From contig NZ_JAPJDO010000021.1 in the NCBI RefSeq assembly GCF_026242045.1, positions 48,088 through 112,087 on the forward strand: a DNA stretch of 64,000 nucleotides, in the 5' to 3' direction. The stretch comes from Mycobacterium pinniadriaticum. GTDB taxonomy: Bacteria; Actinomycetota; Actinomycetes; Mycobacteriales; Mycobacteriaceae. Within the stretch, counting starts at the first letter, position 1; each line of letters begins with the position of its first letter. Shown here piece after piece: positions 60,878 through 64,000 of the stretch. Below the pieces are notes generated by a model. The model worked only from the letters and a program-made list of their open reading frames with translations, was not told the origin of the DNA and ran no database searches. The translations under genes and the position numbers were made by a program.

Positions 60878-61845
60878 CAGTCCAGATACCTCGGCGTCGG
60901 GGGAGCCGGCGCAGGACCCAGGACCGTCAACCACTTGCGGTAGAGGGTATTCCAGGTGCCGTCCCGGCGTATGCGCTCCAGGGTTCCGTTGACGAACCGC
61001 ACCAGGCCGGTGTTGGCCAGGTTGATGCCGATCCCGTACGGCTCCCGAGCCATGTTCGGTCCGACGATGTGCAGATACGGGTCCTGGGCAACCAGCCCGG
61101 CCAGGATGGAGTCGTCGGTGCTGATCGCGTCGACCTCGCGTTGCTGCAACGCGACCAGGCAGTCGGCCCAACTCACCACCGTGACGATGATCGGTGGCGG
61201 CGCGATCTGGCGCACCCGGTCCAGGGAGGTGGTGCCCTCGGCGACGCACACCCGGCGCCCCGACAGGTCGGAGGCCTGCGAGATCGCCGACTCCCGCGGA
61301 GCCAGGATGCGTTGGTAGGCGATGAAATACGCCGTCGAGAAGTTCACCAGCTTGCGACGCTCGCAGGTGATGGTCATGGTCTTGACCACGATGTCGACGG
61401 TGTTGTTCTGCAACGCTGTGATCCGGTCAGCCGACGACAGGATCCGGTACTCGACCGCCGACGGGGTCCCGAAGATATCCCGGGCGACTTCCCCGGCGAT
61501 GTCGACATCGAAGCCGGTGATCTCCCCGGTGATCGGATCGCGAAAGGAGAACAGATTGCTGCCGATATCCAGCCCGACGATCAGCCGGCCCCTGGCGCGA
61601 ATCCCGGCCACCGCTGCGTCGGCCTCGGCCTTGGTGGGGAACGGTCTCAGGCTTGCGGTGAGGTCACAGTCGTTCTCGTTCGGATCCGGCGGTTGGGGCA
61701 CCTCCGGAGGCAGTTCCCGCATCCCAGCGGGCGTCGGCGGGGCCAATGTCGGGACGGGCGGGGTCCCGATGTATTCGGTTTTGCCGCAGCCGCTGAGCGT
61801 GATCGCCACGGCGATCACGATGCTCAGGAGTGGGCGCGCTTTCAT
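60877..61845 (-). CDS. glnH: Amino-acid-binding lipoprotein GlnH
   Basis: The 322-residue periplasmic-binding-type lipoprotein has lipobox LSGC with Cys20, a Pro-rich linker, and a type 3 solute-binding fold (about 60-310: GRLIVGLDIGSNLFSF, NTVDIVVKTMTITCERR). GlnH binds aspartate/glutamate-like ligands and passes the signal through GlnX to PknG, as established for M. tuberculosis. ATG 61845 overlaps the glnX stop by 4 bases. Confidence 0.95.
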   Translation of the reverse strand: MKARPLLSIVIAVAITLSGCGKTEYIGTPPVPTLAPPTPAGMRELPPEVPQPPDPNENDCDLTASLRPFPTKAEADAAVAGIRARGRLIVGLDIGSNLFSFRDPITGEITGFDVDIAGEVARDIFGTPSAVEYRILSSADRITALQNNTVDIVVKTMTITCERRKLVNFSTAYFIAYQRILAPRESAISQASDLSGRRVCVAEGTTSLDRVRQIAPPPIIVTVVSWADCLVALQQREVDAISTDDSILAGLVAQDPYLHIVGPNMAREPYGIGINLANTGLVRFVNGTLERIRRDGTWNTLYRKWLTVLGPAPAPPTPRYLD

Positions 61846-63161
61846 CTGTACTCGCTCAGTCTGGGCCATAGACCCAGCGCGACGGCCAGCGCCGCGCCGA
61901 CCGAGAGCACCACGCCACCGACCGTGGTGCCCGACAGCACCCGGCGGGCGGACAGGATGTCATTGCGCAGCTGGGTGCGGCTCTCCCGGATACCGCTGGA
62001 CAGCGCCGCGTCCAGCTTGTCGAAAGCCGGAGTCGAGTCGTCCTCGCCGGTACCCAGCGCCACCTGGGTGGCCGCCTGGTAGTTGCCGACCGAGATGTAG
62101 GCGTTGATCCGCTCGTCGGCCTGACGCCATTTCGTCAGCAGCTGGTCGGCGTTGGCAAGATCGCCCTTGGCGACCGCGTCATCGCGGGTGAGGTAGTCGG
62201 CGAGTTGTTTGTGCATGGTTTCGACGCGTTGGTAGTAGGACCGTTTGCGGACATCTTCGTCGCCCCGCCGGATCAGCGACAGCGTCTCGTCGGCGCGTGC
62301 CTGCTGGGCGGTGATCGCCAGGCTAGTCACTGTCTTCAGTGACTCGGCTGCGGTGTTCTTGGCCGCCCGGCTGCCCGCGGTGGAAACGATCAGCGCCGAA
62401 CCCACCCAGATGATCATGACCACGATGGCCAGACCGCCGGCGATCAGTCCGACATTGATCCGGCGCTTGGTGCGGTCAGCCAGCCACCGGTGCCCGAACG
62501 CCCCGAACAACAGGGTGATGGCCACGATCATGATCACCGGCGCCGGGATCTGGGTCGAAGCCGTGGTCTCGGTGTCGACCCGCTCCGAGGTCTGGTCGTA
62601 GAGCCGTTGGGCGTCGGGCAGGATCTGTTGCTGCATCAGCGCCGACGCTTCCGAGAGGTAGGAGGAGCCGACCGGGTTGCCCATCCGGTTGTTGGTCCGT
62701 GCCGTTTCGATCAGGCCGGTGTAGACGGCGAGCTGCGCGTTGATCCGGCCCAGGAGCTGCACCTGGGGCTCGTCGGTGAGCCCACTGGAGGCCCGGGTCA
62801 CGGCGACGGCGGCATCGGTGATCGCCTGCTCGTAGCGCTGCCGCACCGCACGCGGCTCCGAGCCGGCGATGAACGCGGTCGCGGCGGCGGCGTCGGCCAC
62901 CGACAACGTGGTGTAGAGCTGGCCGGCCGCGAAGGACAGTGGCTCGGTGTGATTCAGGACGGTGGTCAGCTGGTTTTGCCGGTCGGTGATCGTGGTCGAG
63001 GTGGCGAAGGCGCTGAGGATGCCGAGAGTGGCGAGGATGACGCCGAGGGTCAGGATGCGTCCCGGCGTGGTGCGCAGGAACCACCACCGAGGATGAGCGG
63101 GCTGCGGCGGCGACCGATGCCCCAACGGCTCGGTCGACGGGTGTGCCAGCTCAACGGTCAC
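61842..63161 (-). CDS. glnX: Transmembrane signalling protein GlnX
   Basis: The 439-residue protein has four membrane helices. The first (about 33-53) and second (about 207-225) enclose an extracytoplasmic four-helix-type sensor region. A second pair (about 235-255 and 410-430) encloses another helical region (about 260-405). It corresponds to Rv0412c, which links periplasmic GlnH to cytoplasmic PknG. GTG 63161 is used, with GAGG about ten bases upstream. First gene of the glnX-glnH-pknG operon, divergent from mutT3. Confidence 0.92.
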   Translation of the reverse strand: MTVELAHPSTEPLGHRSPPQPAHPRWWFLRTTPGRILTLGVILATLGILSAFATSTTITDRQNQLTTVLNHTEPLSFAAGQLYTTLSVADAAAATAFIAGSEPRAVRQRYEQAITDAAVAVTRASSGLTDEPQVQLLGRINAQLAVYTGLIETARTNNRMGNPVGSSYLSEASALMQQQILPDAQRLYDQTSERVDTETTASTQIPAPVIMIVAITLLFGAFGHRWLADRTKRRINVGLIAGGLAIVVMIIWVGSALIVSTAGSRAAKNTAAESLKTVTSLAITAQQARADETLSLIRRGDEDVRKRSYYQRVETMHKQLADYLTRDDAVAKGDLANADQLLTKWRQADERINAYISVGNYQAATQVALGTGEDDSTPAFDKLDAALSSGIRESRTQLRNDILSARRVLSGTTVGGVVLSVGAALAVALGLWPRLSEYR

Positions 63162-63311
63162 CTCTCGAGGGCCTCATTCCTGTTGTCCGGATCAATTGCC
63201 GGCCTTCGCCGGGGTATCCGGCGCACTTCCTGAGACAATCCTAAGAGCTCCTGTGACAGATGGGGCGGGATCGACCGACCTACTCCGGCGTGGCGTGCTT
63301 ATCCTGAACGC

Positions 63312-63893
63312 GTGCGAGGGGACGGCGACGGCTGGGTGGTATCCGATACCGGTACGCCCTACTGGGGACGGCACGGCGCCGCCGGTTTGTTGTTGAGGGC
63401 ACCCCGCCCCGACGGTACCCCCGCCGTGTTGCTCCAGCACCGCGCCCCGTGGAGCCACCAGGGCGGCACCTGGGCGCTGCCCGGCGGAGCCCGCGACAGC
63501 CACGAAACCCCTGAGCAGGCGGCCGTCCGGGAGGCGCACGAGGAAGCCGGGCTGCGCGCCGAGCACGTGTGTGTCCGCGCCACCGTGGTGACGGCGGAGG
63601 TATCCGGCTCCGGAGGAGCCCACTGGAGCTACACCACCGTCGTCGCGGACGCCCCCGAACTGCTGAGCACCGTCGCGAACCGGGAGAGTTCCGAATTGCG
63701 CTGGGTGGCCGAAGACGAGGTGGTCGACCTGCCCCTGCATCCGGGCTTCGCCGCCAGCTGGGAGCGGCTGCGCATCACGACGATGCTGAGCTCACACGAT
63801 CACGACGAATGTCTGCAGGCGGCGCCGCACACCGTAGAGATCCGGTCCGGGGTGTTCGCCTGGTGTACGTCGGCGGCGGCGGAAGTCGGCTAG
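63312..63893 (+). CDS. mutT3: MutT3-type Nudix hydrolase
   Basis: The 193-residue Nudix hydrolase has a Nudix box from GGARDSHETPEQ to REAHEEAGL (about 56-81), with the expected Gly, Glu and R-E-x-x-E-E residues. MutT3-type enzymes hydrolyse oxidised nucleotides such as 8-oxo-dGTP. TATCCT at 63299-63304 ends seven bases before GTG 63312, so a leaderless start is likely. It matches Rv0413 next to the glnX operon. Confidence 0.9.
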   Translation: MRGDGDGWVVSDTGTPYWGRHGAAGLLLRAPRPDGTPAVLLQHRAPWSHQGGTWALPGGARDSHETPEQAAVREAHEEAGLRAEHVCVRATVVTAEVSGSGGAHWSYTTVVADAPELLSTVANRESSELRWVAEDEVVDLPLHPGFAASWERLRITTMLSSHDHDECLQAAPHTVEIRSGVFAWCTSAAAEVG

Positions 63894-63955
63894 GAGGCCG
63901 CTGAATAATCGGCGTGTCTCCTCGGTGTAGCGGCTTGAGCTGGGAAAATGGATTC

Positions 63956-64000
63956 ATGCAAGGCATGGAGCGGCCGGATCGGGAACTGTTGGACGCCCGG
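63956..64000 (+). mobile_element. Probable start of an IS1182-type transposase (cut by window edge)
   Basis: The last 45 bases encode MQGMERPDRELLDAR from ATG 63956, which resembles the N-terminus of mycobacterial IS1182-family transposases (MQG...RELLDAE...). A GGAGGCCG stretch at 63894 may mark the flank of the element; its terminal repeat cannot be identified without the rest. The call rests on 15 residues. Confidence 0.45.

Overview
The window is high-GC actinobacterial DNA from a mycobacterium, most likely a fast-growing Mycolicibacterium-type species. The evidence is the mycobacterium-restricted gene set: F420-dependent glucose-6-phosphate dehydrogenase, the glnX-glnH-pknG trio, an LpqN-type lipoprotein, a PE-PPE-domain esterase, a PGRS-like glycine-rich protein and DUF3151. 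Many starts are GTG or TTG, genes often overlap by 4 bases, and several promoters look leaderless. Relative to the M. tuberculosis order (from memory), bases 1-29.7k carry homologues of about Rv0370c back to Rv0356c. From 39.7k the window carries Rv0389-0391 and then Rv0406c-Rv0413, with accessory blocks between.

Layout. 1-2.4k: MoxR ATPase, CoxG-like SRPBCC protein and VWA protein of a CO-dehydrogenase-type maturation operon. 2.5-7.1k: a large secreted Ig-like/beta-propeller protein, a bidirectional terminator and three small exported proteins. 7.1-11.2k: DedA protein, fba, a 1,002-bp unit consisting of a DUF559/AbiEi-type endonuclease gene between two near-identical inverted 55-bp palindromes (the most unusual structure in the window), an Rv0361-like membrane protein and a DUF3151 protein. 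11.1-13.9k: a FUSC-type membrane protein and a CDF zinc-type exporter behind a palindromic operator. 14.0-24.8k: two tandem TetR paralogues followed by a nine-gene, tightly coupled catabolic operon (SCPx-type thiolase, SRPBCC, MaoC, SDR, acyl-CoA dehydrogenase, alpha/beta hydrolase, acyl-CoA ligase, aldehyde dehydrogenase, SDR). Together these could convert an ester or alcohol to an acid, activate it to a CoA thioester and beta-oxidise it. 24.9-30.4k: M50 protease, Rv0358-like protein, PE-PPE esterase, purA, thioesterase and a membrane protein.

30.7-44.3k: a PGRS-like exported protein, a MarR / MMPL transporter / P450 divergon, an exported alkaline-phosphatase-fold protein, a lone AAA ATPase, then purT, a small membrane protein, a rhodanese and metZ, followed by two small unrelated genes. 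44.3-46.7k: GNAT, metallo-beta-lactamase fold hydrolase and fgd. 46.7-53.5k: a four-gene, translationally coupled, lower-GC cluster resembling exopolysaccharide synthesis (membrane protein, BcsA/XagB-like GT2 synthase, BcsB-like protein, polytopic GT-C-like protein), headed by an AT-rich regulatory region. It lies between fgd and pta, which I recall as adjacent in M. tuberculosis. 53.7-63.9k: pta-ackA (acetate/acetyl-CoA interconversion), a DUF899 gene broken by an in-frame TAG next to an ArsR-AHSA1 pair, the pknG-glnH-glnX amino-acid sensing operon and mutT3. The last bases look like the start of an IS1182-type transposase.

No tRNA, rRNA or CRISPR array was seen. All family assignments rest on reading motifs in the translations; no database search was run.
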